A stretch of DNA of 64,000 nucleotides from Candidatus Solirubrobacter pratensis (lineage in GTDB: Bacteria > Actinomycetota > Thermoleophilia > Solirubrobacterales > Solirubrobacteraceae), in the NCBI RefSeq assembly GCF_000425945.1, contig NZ_KE384480.1:310001-374000 (forward strand). The letters are read 5' to 3'. Under the pieces are notes generated by a model. It saw only the letters and a program-made list of their open reading frames with translations. It was not told the origin of the DNA and did not search any database. Shown here piece after piece: positions 8,044 through 16,287 of the stretch. The translations under genes and the position numbers were made by a program. How positions within the stretch are numbered: the first letter of the stretch is position 1; every line of letters starts with the position of its first letter.

Positions 8044-10659
8044 GTGAAGCGAGGGATGCGCGCCGGCGGCGCGGCTCTCATCACGGTCGCGCTGGTCGGC
8101 GCGACCGGAACGGCGGTCGCTGCGGCCGCACCGGGAATCGGCGTGTCCGAGCTGAGCTCGCTGCGCGCGGGCACCACGGCGGGGACGCTGCACGGCCGCG
8201 TCGTCAACCGGACGGCCAAGGCGGCGCACGCCGACGTGACGGTGAGCCTGCACCGCCGCGGGGTCGAGCGCCACGTCGTCGGCCATGCCTCGGTTCGGGT
8301 CGGCGCGAAGGGCACCGCCGCGTATCGCGTCAAGGTCAAGCTGCCGTCCGGCCTGCCGCGCGGGACCTACTACCTGTCCTCGTGCACGGCCTACGGCGCC
8401 GAGGCCGGCGTCTACGGCTGTGCGACGGCGCAGGACGAGGTCCAGATCGGCGGCGGCACCCCGGTGCGCGGGACGGCGGTCCAGGCCACGTTCTCCAAGG
8501 TGGCGCGCGCCGCCAGGGCCGAGGCCTGCGGCTCGGGCGCGCACTCGCTCTCCGCGCCGGGCTCGCGGCTGTACCCGGAGATGGGCAACGGCGGCTACCT
8601 CAGCCTCCACTCCGACGTCTACAACGTGTACGACGCGCCGGCGAACCTCTTCCTGCCGGGCACCCACGTGGACCTCACGCAGCGCTCGACGCAGTGCCTG
8701 AGCGACTTCAGCCTCGACTTCGAGCGCTCCGGCCCGGGCGCGCCGGGCGCGCCGGGCCCGGACATGGCGGTCGGCTCCGTGCTGATCGACGGCCGGCCGG
8801 CCTCGTTCAAGTTCGTCCAGCCGACGTATCCCGGCGACCCCAACGGCCAGGACGATCCCGACCCGCTGGCGCACCGTGCGTCGAACAACAACCCCGTCAG
8901 CGCCACCAACCCGAACCCGCCCGCCTGCGCGCCGACCAGCACGGCCGCCTCGCAGAACGACACGCCGTGCCCGGCCAACAAGCTCGTGATCACGCCGTCG
9001 GCGCCGATCCCCGCGGGCACGGACTTCAAGGTCACGGTCAACTACACGGGCCGCCCCGGCATCCATCTCGACGGCAACAGCGACACCGAGGGCTGGTTCC
9101 GCAACGACACGCCGGTCGGCGACGGCAGCTTCGTCACCACCGAGCCGGTCGGCAACCTCGCCTGGATGCCGCTGAACAACCACCCGACGGTCAAGCCGAC
9201 GTACGACTTCTATGACACGGTCACCCTGGGCCGAACCGCGATCGCCAACGGCCGCCTGATCTCGGGCCCGGTCGACAACGCGCCCGACGCGAACTTCGCC
9301 GGCCGCTCGACGACGTGGCACTGGAAGTCGCCGGAGCCGATCGCGAACTACCTCGTCGAGAACAGCATCGGCGGCTATGAGCTGACGGAACGCTTCGCGA
9401 GCAGCGGCGTCGTCTACTACGAGGCGCAGTCCTCGGGGATCGACCCGGCCAGCAAGATCGTCAATAAGAACATCATGGACCAGCAGGAGGACATCACGCT
9501 CTTCCAGCAGCGGTTCAACGGCCCGTTCCCGTTCAGCACCGACGGCGTGATCGTCGGCATCCCCACCGCGGGCTTCGAGGAGGAGATGCAGACCAAGATC
9601 ACCTTCCAGCGCGGCAGCATCTCGCTTGGCACGTTCAACCACGAGAACATGCACCAGTGGTGGGGCGACAACGTCTCTGAGGGCGCGTTCAACCTGACGT
9701 TCTTCAAGGAGGGCTACGCGGACCTGTCGGAGGGGCTCGCGGCGGCCCGCACGGCGGCGAGCACGAACGGCAACGGCGGGCTCGGCACGCCGTCCGGCGA
9801 CGCCGCCTTCGAGGCGAGCCTGGTCACGCGCTTCAACGGCGTCTACAACCGCACCGGCAGCTTCTGGACGGTCGCGCCGTCGAACCCGACGTCGTCGACG
9901 CTCTTCGGCGGCTCGAACACCTACCAGCGGCCGGGCGCGTCGTACATCGCGCTGAGGACGATCCTCGGCGCGGACCGCTTCTCCAAGGCCGGCCAGGAGA
10001 TCCAGCGCGCCTACGGCGGCGGCTCGATCACCGAGCCCCAGGAGATCGCGGTCTTCCAGAAGTGGCTCCCAAGCCCCAAGCCGGAGTGCCACTCGAAGCT
10101 CGACGAGTTCTTCAAGCAGTGGTGGGACACGGCGTATCCCGCGGGCGGCGGCGCCAACAAGCCGTCGATCACCGGACCTGGCCTCGCCGGCGGCGGCTTC
10201 TGGGACGACACCTGCAAGCGCACCGACGTCGCGAGCGGCAACGTCTCCGGCACCGTGCCGGCGACGCTGTCGCTCACGCTCGGCGCGCCGGGCGCCTTCG
10301 GGCCCTTCGTCCCCGGCGTGCAGAAGGAGTACGGCGCGCAGACGACGGCCAACGTGATCTCGACGGCGGGCGACGCGGCGCTGACCGTGGCCGACCCGAG
10401 CGCGACCGCTCCGGGGCATCTGGTCAACGGCGCGTTCTCGCTGCCGTCGGCGCTGCAGGTGAGCGCGACGTCGCCGGCCGGGAAGGGCGCCGCAGCCCCG
10501 CTCGGCGCCTCGCCGCTGCCGCTGCTGACGTGGACGGCGCCGGTCGGCAACGACGCGGTCGCGGTCGCCTTCACGCAGACGATCGGGCAGAACGACGCGC
10601 TGCGGACGGGGGCGTACTCCAAGACGCTCACGTTCACGCTGTCGACGACGGCGCCGTAG
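8044..10659 (+). CDS. Exported M1-family zinc metallopeptidase with C-terminal LTFTLSTT module
   Basis: The product is an 871-residue second M1 peptidase, only distantly similar to the one at 1997-3805. The N-terminus (VKRGMRAGGAALI..., with a hydrophobic stretch to TAVAAAA) is a signal peptide. An extra roughly 100-residue beta domain precedes the M1 core. The zinc site is HENMH followed about 18 residues later by the Glu in KEGYADLSE. It should act as an extracellular aminopeptidase. The C-terminal 136 residues (10249-10656) are a longer variant of the shared module with a Gly/Ala/Pro-rich insertion before the Trp strand. The AAGGAG site selects the GTG at 8044 over 8035. A perfect hairpin follows the stop and separates it from the convergent glycosyltransferase. 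Confidence 0.88.
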   Translation: MKRGMRAGGAALITVALVGATGTAVAAAAPGIGVSELSSLRAGTTAGTLHGRVVNRTAKAAHADVTVSLHRRGVERHVVGHASVRVGAKGTAAYRVKVKLPSGLPRGTYYLSSCTAYGAEAGVYGCATAQDEVQIGGGTPVRGTAVQATFSKVARAARAEACGSGAHSLSAPGSRLYPEMGNGGYLSLHSDVYNVYDAPANLFLPGTHVDLTQRSTQCLSDFSLDFERSGPGAPGAPGPDMAVGSVLIDGRPASFKFVQPTYPGDPNGQDDPDPLAHRASNNNPVSATNPNPPACAPTSTAASQNDTPCPANKLVITPSAPIPAGTDFKVTVNYTGRPGIHLDGNSDTEGWFRNDTPVGDGSFVTTEPVGNLAWMPLNNHPTVKPTYDFYDTVTLGRTAIANGRLISGPVDNAPDANFAGRSTTWHWKSPEPIANYLVENSIGGYELTERFASSGVVYYEAQSSGIDPASKIVNKNIMDQQEDITLFQQRFNGPFPFSTDGVIVGIPTAGFEEEMQTKITFQRGSISLGTFNHENMHQWWGDNVSEGAFNLTFFKEGYADLSEGLAAARTAASTNGNGGLGTPSGDAAFEASLVTRFNGVYNRTGSFWTVAPSNPTSSTLFGGSNTYQRPGASYIALRTILGADRFSKAGQEIQRAYGGGSITEPQEIAVFQKWLPSPKPECHSKLDEFFKQWWDTAYPAGGGANKPSITGPGLAGGGFWDDTCKRTDVASGNVSGTVPATLSLTLGAPGAFGPFVPGVQKEYGAQTTANVISTAGDAALTVADPSATAPGHLVNGAFSLPSALQVSATSPAGKGAAAPLGASPLPLLTWTAPVGNDAVAVAFTQTIGQNDALRTGAYSKTLTFTLSTTAP
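10249..10656 (+). other. Shared C-terminal module, copy 2 (M1 peptidase)
   Basis: This segment encodes the last 136 residues, from GTVPATLSLTLG to LRTGAYSKTLTFTLSTTAP. It is about 22 residues longer than the other copies because of an insertion between the NGAFSL and TWTAPVGN segments. Confidence 0.85.
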
Positions 10660-10668
10660 GGAAGTGCA

Positions 10669-10695
10669 GGGGCGGGCGCTCGTCGCGCCCGCCCC
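10669..10695. terminator. Bidirectional terminator hairpin
   Basis: Perfect 11-bp arms GGGGCGGGCGC (10669-10679) and GCGCCCGCCCC (10685-10695) flank a 5-nt loop. It sits in the 48-bp gap between two convergent genes. It lacks a U-tract. Confidence 0.65.
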
Positions 10696-10707
10696 GCGGT
10701 GTCGTCG

Positions 10708-12672
10708 CTACGCCGCCGCGCGCAGGGCCGCCGCGGTGCCCTGCATGTCGTAGAGGCCGTCGACGGACGTCGCCGTGCCGATCTCGGCGGCGGCGGACAT
10801 GACGTCCGTGGCGCCCGTGCGGCCGTCGTTGCCCGGCATGCCGCCGCCGGCGGTGTAGATCCAGCGGATCTTGCCCGCTGCGACCTGGTCGGCGAGCCAG
10901 CTCAGGCTGACCTGGCTCTCGCGGCCGGAGAAGCCGCCGAGACCGGCGACGCCGGCGTCCGAGGTCAGGATCGCACTCGCGGCGCTCGACTGGCTCGAGA
11001 CGCCGATCGTCCCGCCGCCGTGCGCCTTCGCGTAGCTCACGGCCTCCTGCAGCGCGGCGCTGTCGCCGCCGAACATCCCGCCGCCGCCCGCGCCCGGCGC
11101 GCCGCCGCCGCCGAAGCCGCCCTGCGCACCCGGCGGCGGGCCGCCGAAGCCGCCGCCGGACCTGCCGCCGCGGAAGCCTCCGCCGCCGCCCGGCCCGCCG
11201 CCGCCGAAGCCCTCCTGCGCCGACCCGCCGGCCGGGAACGTGCCGTTCGTCGCGTGCCCGAGCGTCTGCACCGCCCAGGAGGCGGGAGCGATCGTGAGCG
11301 TCGCCAGGGCGGTGGCGAGCGCGGTGCGGCGCCAGCGGCTCGGCGCCGCGATCAGCGCCGCCGCGGCGCCCAGCCCGGCGAGCACGAGCAGCGGCGGCAG
11401 CCAGGACAGCGTCCCGCTCGAGTGCAGCACGGCAAGCTCGCTGATCACGCCGCCGGCGATCGCCGCCGCGCCGATCCAGCGCCAGTGCTTGCCGCGCGTC
11501 GCGACGTGGCCGACCGTCGCGCCCACGAGCGCGGCCGTGAACGGCGCCAGCTCGGACGTGTAGTACGGGTGGAAGATGCCCTTGGCGGTGCTGAACGCGA
11601 CCGCCGTGGTGAGGAACGCGCCGCCGATCGCGATCAGCCAGCCGGTGCTCGGCGTGCGCCGCAGGCGCGTGACGATCAGCAGCCCGGCGCCGCCGGCCAG
11701 CGCGAGGCCGAGCAGCCAGCCCGCCTGCCCGCCGAGCGCGTCGCCGACGAGCCGGAAGACGCCCGGCGAGCCGCCGAACAGCGAGTTCCCGCCGCCGGCG
11801 CCTCCGCCGAAGCCGCCGCCGCCCATGCCGCCGGGCCCGCCGGCCTCGCCGTCCAGGCGCCCGAGGCCGTTGTAGCCGACGATCAGCGACCAGATCGAGT
11901 TGTCGCTCGTGCCCGAGATCCACGGCCGCGAGCCCGCCGGCGTGAGCCACATGAGCACCGGCCACGCCAGTCCCACCACGGCCGCCGCCGCGCCGAACGC
12001 GCCCACGGCCCGCGCCGCCGCCATCCGGCCGCGCGGCGCGACCCAGAGCCACGCCGCGACGATGCCGGGCACGACCAGCAGCGCCGCGCCCATCTTGGCC
12101 TCGAAGCCGAGCCCGACACCGACGCCGGCCCACACGAGCCAGCGCGTGCGCCCGTCCTCGAGCCCGCGCACCAGCGCCCACAGCGCGAACACGACGCACA
12201 GGATCAGCAGCGCGTCCGGGTTGTTGTGACGCGAGATCGCGACCGTGATCGGCGTCAGCGCCAGCGCGGCGCCGGCCGCGAAGCCGCCCGCTCGCCCCCA
12301 GCGCCGTCGCACGAGGTCATAGACGAGCGCGACCGAGGCGACGCCCATCAGGGCCTGCGGGACCAGCAGGCTCAGCGAGTGGAAGCCGAAGACGCGGACC
12401 GAGAGCGCCTGCACCCACAGCGCGAGCGGCGGCTTGTCGACCGTCATCAGCCCGGCTGCATCGAGCGAGCCGTAGAGGAACGCGTGCCAGCTCGAGGCCA
12501 TCGAGCGCACCGCGCCCGCGTAATACTCGTTCGCCCAGCCGTTCTTGGAGAGCCCCCACAGGTCGAGCGCGGCCGCGACGACCAGCAGGCCGAGCAACTC
12601 GGGACAGGGCACGGAGAGGGAGCGGGCCCGCGCTGCGGGGCGGGAAGCGTCGTCGATCGTCGTCGCGGTCAT
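10708..12672 (-). CDS. Polytopic membrane glycosyltransferase (GT39/ArnT-like) with Gly-rich segments
   Basis: The product is a 654-residue integral membrane protein with about ten or more hydrophobic helices. The acidic DLWGLSKNGWANEYYAGAVRSM in the first extracytoplasmic loop, the LMTVDKPPLALWVQ motif and the RHNNPDALL segment identify the dolichyl/polyprenyl-phosphate-mannose protein mannosyltransferase clan (PMT_2/ArnT-like). These enzymes transfer a sugar from a lipid carrier on the outer face of the membrane. Two Gly-rich low-complexity stretches interrupt it, at about residues 274-301 and 479-533, and a soluble C-terminal domain follows. The acceptor is unknown. It is divergent from the LysR regulator, which may control it. 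Confidence 0.82.
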   Translation of the reverse strand: MTATTIDDASRPAARARSLSVPCPELLGLLVVAAALDLWGLSKNGWANEYYAGAVRSMASSWHAFLYGSLDAAGLMTVDKPPLALWVQALSVRVFGFHSLSLLVPQALMGVASVALVYDLVRRRWGRAGGFAAGAALALTPITVAISRHNNPDALLILCVVFALWALVRGLEDGRTRWLVWAGVGVGLGFEAKMGAALLVVPGIVAAWLWVAPRGRMAAARAVGAFGAAAAVVGLAWPVLMWLTPAGSRPWISGTSDNSIWSLIVGYNGLGRLDGEAGGPGGMGGGGFGGGAGGGNSLFGGSPGVFRLVGDALGGQAGWLLGLALAGGAGLLIVTRLRRTPSTGWLIAIGGAFLTTAVAFSTAKGIFHPYYTSELAPFTAALVGATVGHVATRGKHWRWIGAAAIAGGVISELAVLHSSGTLSWLPPLLVLAGLGAAAALIAAPSRWRRTALATALATLTIAPASWAVQTLGHATNGTFPAGGSAQEGFGGGGPGGGGGFRGGRSGGGFGGPPPGAQGGFGGGGAPGAGGGGMFGGDSAALQEAVSYAKAHGGGTIGVSSQSSAASAILTSDAGVAGLGGFSGRESQVSLSWLADQVAAGKIRWIYTAGGGMPGNDGRTGATDVMSAAAEIGTATSVDGLYDMQGTAAALRAAA

Positions 12673-12715
12673 GCGACCACCTTCGGCGCGCTGGCTCAGA
12701 GCCGCCCGAGCCGAT

Positions 12716-12743
12716 CCTGGGAGTCGCCTGGGAGATAGCCTGG
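12716..12743. promoter_or_regulatory. 11-bp-spaced direct repeats in the lysR intergenic region
   Basis: CCTGGGAG occurs at 12716-12723 and 12727-12734, and CCTGG again at about 12739-12743, so the copies are spaced by roughly one helical turn. The 80-bp gap lies between a divergent LysR gene and a glycosyltransferase gene, a usual place for a LysR binding site. No dyad of the T-N11-A type is clear. Confidence 0.35.
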
Positions 12744-12752
12744 ACTGACCCG

Positions 12753-13676
12753 ATGGAGCTCCGTCACCTCCGCTATTTCGTCGCCGTCGCGGAGGAGCTG
12801 CACTTCCGCCGCGCCGCCGATCGCCTGCACATGTCCCAGCCGCCGCTGAGCCAGCAGATCCGCCAGCTCGAGGAAGAGATCGGCGCCCAGCTGCTGCTGC
12901 GCAACCAGCACCGCGTCGAGCTGACCGCGTCCGGCGCCGCCTTCCTCGAGCGGGCGCGCGAGATCCTCGAGGCCGTCGAGGCCGCCGCGCTGGAGGCTCG
13001 GCGCGTTCAGCGCGGCGAGGTCGGCCGGCTCGCGGTCGGCTTCGTCGGCTCCTCGATGTACTCGGTCGTGCCCGACCTCCTGAACGCGTTCCGCGAGAGC
13101 CACGGCGACGTCGGGCTGCGCCTGCACGAGCTCGGCACCACCGAGCAGCTGCGCCAGCTGGAGAGCGGGCGCCTCGACGTCGGCTTCGTGCGTCCGCGCC
13201 AGCCCCGCCCAGGGCTGACCATCGAGCCGCTCTACGCCGAGCCGATCATGATCGCGCTGCCCGACCGGCACCGGCTGGCGGCCGAGCCGCGCATCCACGT
13301 CGCCGACCTCCAGGGCGAGCGGCTCGTGCTGCTCACCCGCGCCGGCTCGCCTGGCCTGCGCAAGACGCTCGAGCCCATCACCGACCAGCTCGGCGGCGAG
13401 GACGCGATCGTCCAGGAGGTCGCCGAGATGCAGACCGTGATCGGCCTCGTTGCGGCCGGCGTCGGCGTGTCGCTCGTCCCGGAGTCGGTGCGGGCGTTGC
13501 AGCGCCGCGGGGTGAGCTACCGCTCGCTCGCCGGCGAGGCGCCGACCGTCGAGCTGGCCGTCGCGTGGCGCACCGGCGACGACTCGCCCGTGCTGGCCGC
13601 GTTCCTGGCGCAGGTACGCGCGATGGCCCCCGCCGGGGAGGAGAGAGAAGTCCGGCGGGGGCCCTCGCGACAGTGA
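12753..13676 (+). CDS. LysR-family transcriptional regulator
   Basis: The product is a 307-residue regulator. The N-terminal winged helix-turn-helix is textbook (LRYFVAVAEELHFRRAADRLHMSQPPLSQQIRQLE, residues 4-38, given here in parts: AADRLHMSQPPLSQQI is the recognition region). The periplasmic-binding-protein-like effector domain follows, with VGRLAVGFVGS and GVGVSLVPES. The N-terminal pattern resembles the BenM/CatM/CbnR group, which sense aromatic pathway intermediates, but the effector is not determinable. It is divergent from the GT39-like gene. Its last coding codons contain a perfect 12-bp hairpin (13624-13662). Confidence 0.88.
   Translation: MELRHLRYFVAVAEELHFRRAADRLHMSQPPLSQQIRQLEEEIGAQLLLRNQHRVELTASGAAFLERAREILEAVEAAALEARRVQRGEVGRLAVGFVGSSMYSVVPDLLNAFRESHGDVGLRLHELGTTEQLRQLESGRLDVGFVRPRQPRPGLTIEPLYAEPIMIALPDRHRLAAEPRIHVADLQGERLVLLTRAGSPGLRKTLEPITDQLGGEDAIVQEVAEMQTVIGLVAAGVGVSLVPESVRALQRRGVSYRSLAGEAPTVELAVAWRTGDDSPVLAAFLAQVRAMAPAGEEREVRRGPSRQ
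13624..13662 (+). terminator. Hairpin inside the 3' end of the lysR coding region
   Basis: Arms GGCCCCCGCCGG (13624-13635) and CCGGCGGGGGCC (13651-13662) are perfectly complementary across a 15-nt purine-rich loop. The stop codon follows at 13674-13676. It may terminate transcription or protect the mRNA 3' end. Confidence 0.45.
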
Positions 13677-13849
13677 CGTCCGCAACGACCGCAGGGAGGA
13701 GAGATATGTGCCGCGATCGCCACGAGGTGGGGAGCCACCAAAGCGTCGCCAGGGAAGGTACGGGACCCCCGGTGAATCGTCCAATACCGAGACGGCGAGC
13801 CTGTGATTCCTAAGACGTATCGACACGCGACGGGGATACGATCGGCGCG

Positions 13850-14842
13850 ATGCGCTACGGATACAAGGCGTCGGCTGAGCAGTTCGGTCCGCGCCCGCTG
13901 CTGAGCTTCTCCGCGCAGGCGGAGGAGCTCGGCCTCGACACGGTCGCGATCTCCGACCACTTCCAGCCCTGGCGCCACCACGGCGGGCACTCCCCGGGTG
14001 CGCTGCCATGGCTCGGCGCGGCGGGGGAGCGGCTGACGTCGGCCTACCTCGGCACCAGCGTGCTGACGCCGACGCTGCGCTACCAGCCGGCGGTCGTCGC
14101 CCAGGCCTTCGCCACGCTCGGCTCGCTCTTCGACGGCCGCGTCTTCCTCGGCGTGGGCACCGGCGAGGCGATGAACGAGACGCCGGTGACCGGGGACGTG
14201 TGGCCCGGCGGCAAGGAGCGCCGCCGCCGGCTCGCCGAGGCGGTCACCCTCATCCGCAGGCTCTGGACCGAGGAGCGGGTGGACTTCGAGGGCGAGTACT
14301 ACAAGGTCAGCCAGGCGACGATCTACGACCGCCCCGAGCAGCCGGTGCCGATCTACATCGCCGCCTCGGGGCCGCTCGCGGCGTCGATGGCGGGCCGGCT
14401 CGGCGACGGCTTCATCTGCACCAGCGGCAAGCGCGAGGACCTCTACACCGAGCTGCTCGCCAAGGTTCGCGAGGGCGCCGAGAAGGCCGGCAAGGACTAC
14501 GACTCGATCGCGAAGATGATCGAGATCAAGGTCTCTTACGACCACGACCGCGACTACGCCGAGCACGCGTGCGGATGGTGGGCCGCGCTCGCGCTCACGC
14601 CCGAGCAGAAGTCCGGCGTCGAGGATCCGATCGAGATGGAGCGCCTGGCGGACGCCAACAAGGAGCGCGCCAGCACCCGCTTCATCGTCTCCGACGACGC
14701 CGACGAGATCGTCGAGCGGATCGCCCCGTACGTCGAGCTCGGCTTCGAGGAGCTGGTCTTCCACTTCCCGGGCGAGGACCAGGGCCGCACGCTCGAACAG
14801 TTCACGCGCGACGTCCTGCCGCGGCTGCGAGAGCGCTGGTGA
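13850..14842 (+). CDS. fgd: F420-dependent glucose-6-phosphate dehydrogenase (LLM fold)
   Basis: The product is a 330-residue luciferase-like monooxygenase-fold protein resembling mycobacterial Fgd1, which oxidises glucose 6-phosphate and yields reduced F420. The N-terminal GYKASAEQFGPR, SDHFQPWRHHGGH (carrying the catalytic Asp-His and cofactor-stacking Trp), GTSVLTPT, GVGTGEAMNE and FICTSGKREDLYTELL segments match Fgd1 residue by residue in the conserved places, and a basic Lys (EQKSG) and Arg (TRFIV) are present for phosphate binding. A TACGAT box at 13837-13842 lies 7 nt before the ATG. The stop overlaps the GTG of the acyl-ligase gene (GGTGACC). No F420 biosynthesis genes are in the window. 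Other F420-linked alcohol or sugar dehydrogenases of the same family are possible. Confidence 0.82.
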   Translation: MRYGYKASAEQFGPRPLLSFSAQAEELGLDTVAISDHFQPWRHHGGHSPGALPWLGAAGERLTSAYLGTSVLTPTLRYQPAVVAQAFATLGSLFDGRVFLGVGTGEAMNETPVTGDVWPGGKERRRRLAEAVTLIRRLWTEERVDFEGEYYKVSQATIYDRPEQPVPIYIAASGPLAASMAGRLGDGFICTSGKREDLYTELLAKVREGAEKAGKDYDSIAKMIEIKVSYDHDRDYAEHACGWWAALALTPEQKSGVEDPIEMERLADANKERASTRFIVSDDADEIVERIAPYVELGFEELVFHFPGEDQGRTLEQFTRDVLPRLRERW

Positions 14843-16287
14843 CCGAGACGACGCTGGCCTGGCCGCTGGAGCACGCCGCGCGCGTGCACCGTGACCGGGC
14901 CGCCGTCGTCGACGACACGCGCACGCTGACCTACGCCGAGCTGCACGAGCGCGTGCGCCGCCTCGGCGGCGCGCTGGGCGGCCTCGGCCTGCCGCGCGGC
15001 GCCTTCGCCGGCGTCCTCGCCGCCAACAGCGCCGCGCACCTCGAGCTCTGGTTCGCACTCCCCGCCTATGGGCGCGTGATCAACGACCTGAACGTCCGCC
15101 TCGCCCCGGACGAGCTCGCGCTCATGCTCACCGACAGCGCGACGCGCGTGCTGTTCGTCGACGACGCGCGGCTCGAGCTCGGCCGCGAGCTGAGCGAGCG
15201 CTGCGGGGTCCGCCTCGTCCACCTCGGCGACGAGTACGAGTCGCTGCAGCAGGCCGAGCCGGCGGACCCTCCCGACCTCCCCGGCGACACGCTGGCGGCG
15301 GTCTCCTACACCGGCGGCACGACCGGGCGGCCGAAGGGCGTGATGCTCAGCCACGCCAACCTCGTCGTCAACGCCAAGCACTTCATGTACTCCGACGGCC
15401 TGCGCGCGACCGACCGCTACCTCCACGCCGGCCCGCTGTTCCACGTCGCGGACTCGACGATGGTCTTCTGCATCACCTGGGCCGGCGGCGCGCACGTGAT
15501 GCTCGAGCGCTTCGACGTCGCGCGCTTCATCGATGCCGTCGAGCGCCACGAGGTGACCGTCGCCGTCCTCGTGCCCACGATGATCCGCATGCTGCTGGAC
15601 GCCCTCGATCGCGAGCTGCCCAGCCTGCGGCTGCTCCACTATGCCGCGGCGCCGATCGACCCCGCGCTGCAGCGGCGCATGATGCAGACGCTCGACTGCG
15701 ACTTCGTGCAGGGCTACGGCATGACGGAGGCCGCGCCAGGCTTGACCGTGCTGACGCCCGAGGAGCACCGCCGCGGAGAGCACATGGGCTCGGTCGGCGC
15801 GCCGCTGCCGGGCGTGCAGGTCGCGGTCGACGCGCCCGAGGGCGAGGTCGGCGAGGTGCTCGCCCGCGGCCCGAACATCATGCTCGGCTACTGGAACCGC
15901 CCGGACGCCACGCGGGAGGTGCTGAGGCCCGACGGGTGGTACCGCACCGGCGACGCCGGCTACTTCGAGGACGGCCGCCTGTATCTCGTCGACCGCCTGA
16001 AGGACATGATCATCAGCGGCGGCGAGAACGTGTACTCGATCGAGGTCGAGCGGGCGATCGCGTCGTTCCCGGGCGTCGTCGAGGTGGCGGTGATCGGGAG
16101 GCCCGACGAGCGCTGGGGCGAGCGCGTCCACGCCGTCGTCGTCGGCGACGGGCTGGATCCGGCCGCGATCGTGGAGCACTGCCGCACGCGGATCGGCGGC
16201 TACAAGCTCCCGCGCTCGTTCGAGTTCCGCAGTGAGCCGCTGCCCAAGTCGGGCGCCGGGAAGGTGCTCAAGGGGCAGTTGCGATGA
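14839..16287 (+). CDS. Acyl-CoA synthetase / AMP-forming ligase
   Basis: The product is a 482-residue ANL-superfamily adenylating enzyme that activates a carboxylic acid as acyl-AMP and then acyl-CoA. Motifs are the P-loop YTGGTTGRPKGVMLSH (about residue 155), YGMTEAAPG (about residue 294), WYRTGDAG, the hinge DRLKDMIISGGENVYSIEVE and the C-terminal catalytic Lys in PKSGAGKVLKGQL. The substrate acid is not predictable; length and motifs fit short/medium-chain or aromatic acid ligases. The GTG at 14839 overlaps the fgd stop by 4 nt and the 3' end overlaps the next ATG by 4 nt, so all three genes are coupled. A longer frame reaching back to 14008 is antisense-like extension over fgd and is rejected. 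Confidence 0.87.
   Translation: MTETTLAWPLEHAARVHRDRAAVVDDTRTLTYAELHERVRRLGGALGGLGLPRGAFAGVLAANSAAHLELWFALPAYGRVINDLNVRLAPDELALMLTDSATRVLFVDDARLELGRELSERCGVRLVHLGDEYESLQQAEPADPPDLPGDTLAAVSYTGGTTGRPKGVMLSHANLVVNAKHFMYSDGLRATDRYLHAGPLFHVADSTMVFCITWAGGAHVMLERFDVARFIDAVERHEVTVAVLVPTMIRMLLDALDRELPSLRLLHYAAAPIDPALQRRMMQTLDCDFVQGYGMTEAAPGLTVLTPEEHRRGEHMGSVGAPLPGVQVAVDAPEGEVGEVLARGPNIMLGYWNRPDATREVLRPDGWYRTGDAGYFEDGRLYLVDRLKDMIISGGENVYSIEVERAIASFPGVVEVAVIGRPDERWGERVHAVVVGDGLDPAAIVEHCRTRIGGYKLPRSFEFRSEPLPKSGAGKVLKGQLR

Noticed and set aside
14008..14838. N-terminal extension of the acyl-CoA ligase over fgd
   Set aside because: The extension is out of frame with fgd and Arg-rich; the ANL domain begins right after the GTG at 14839.
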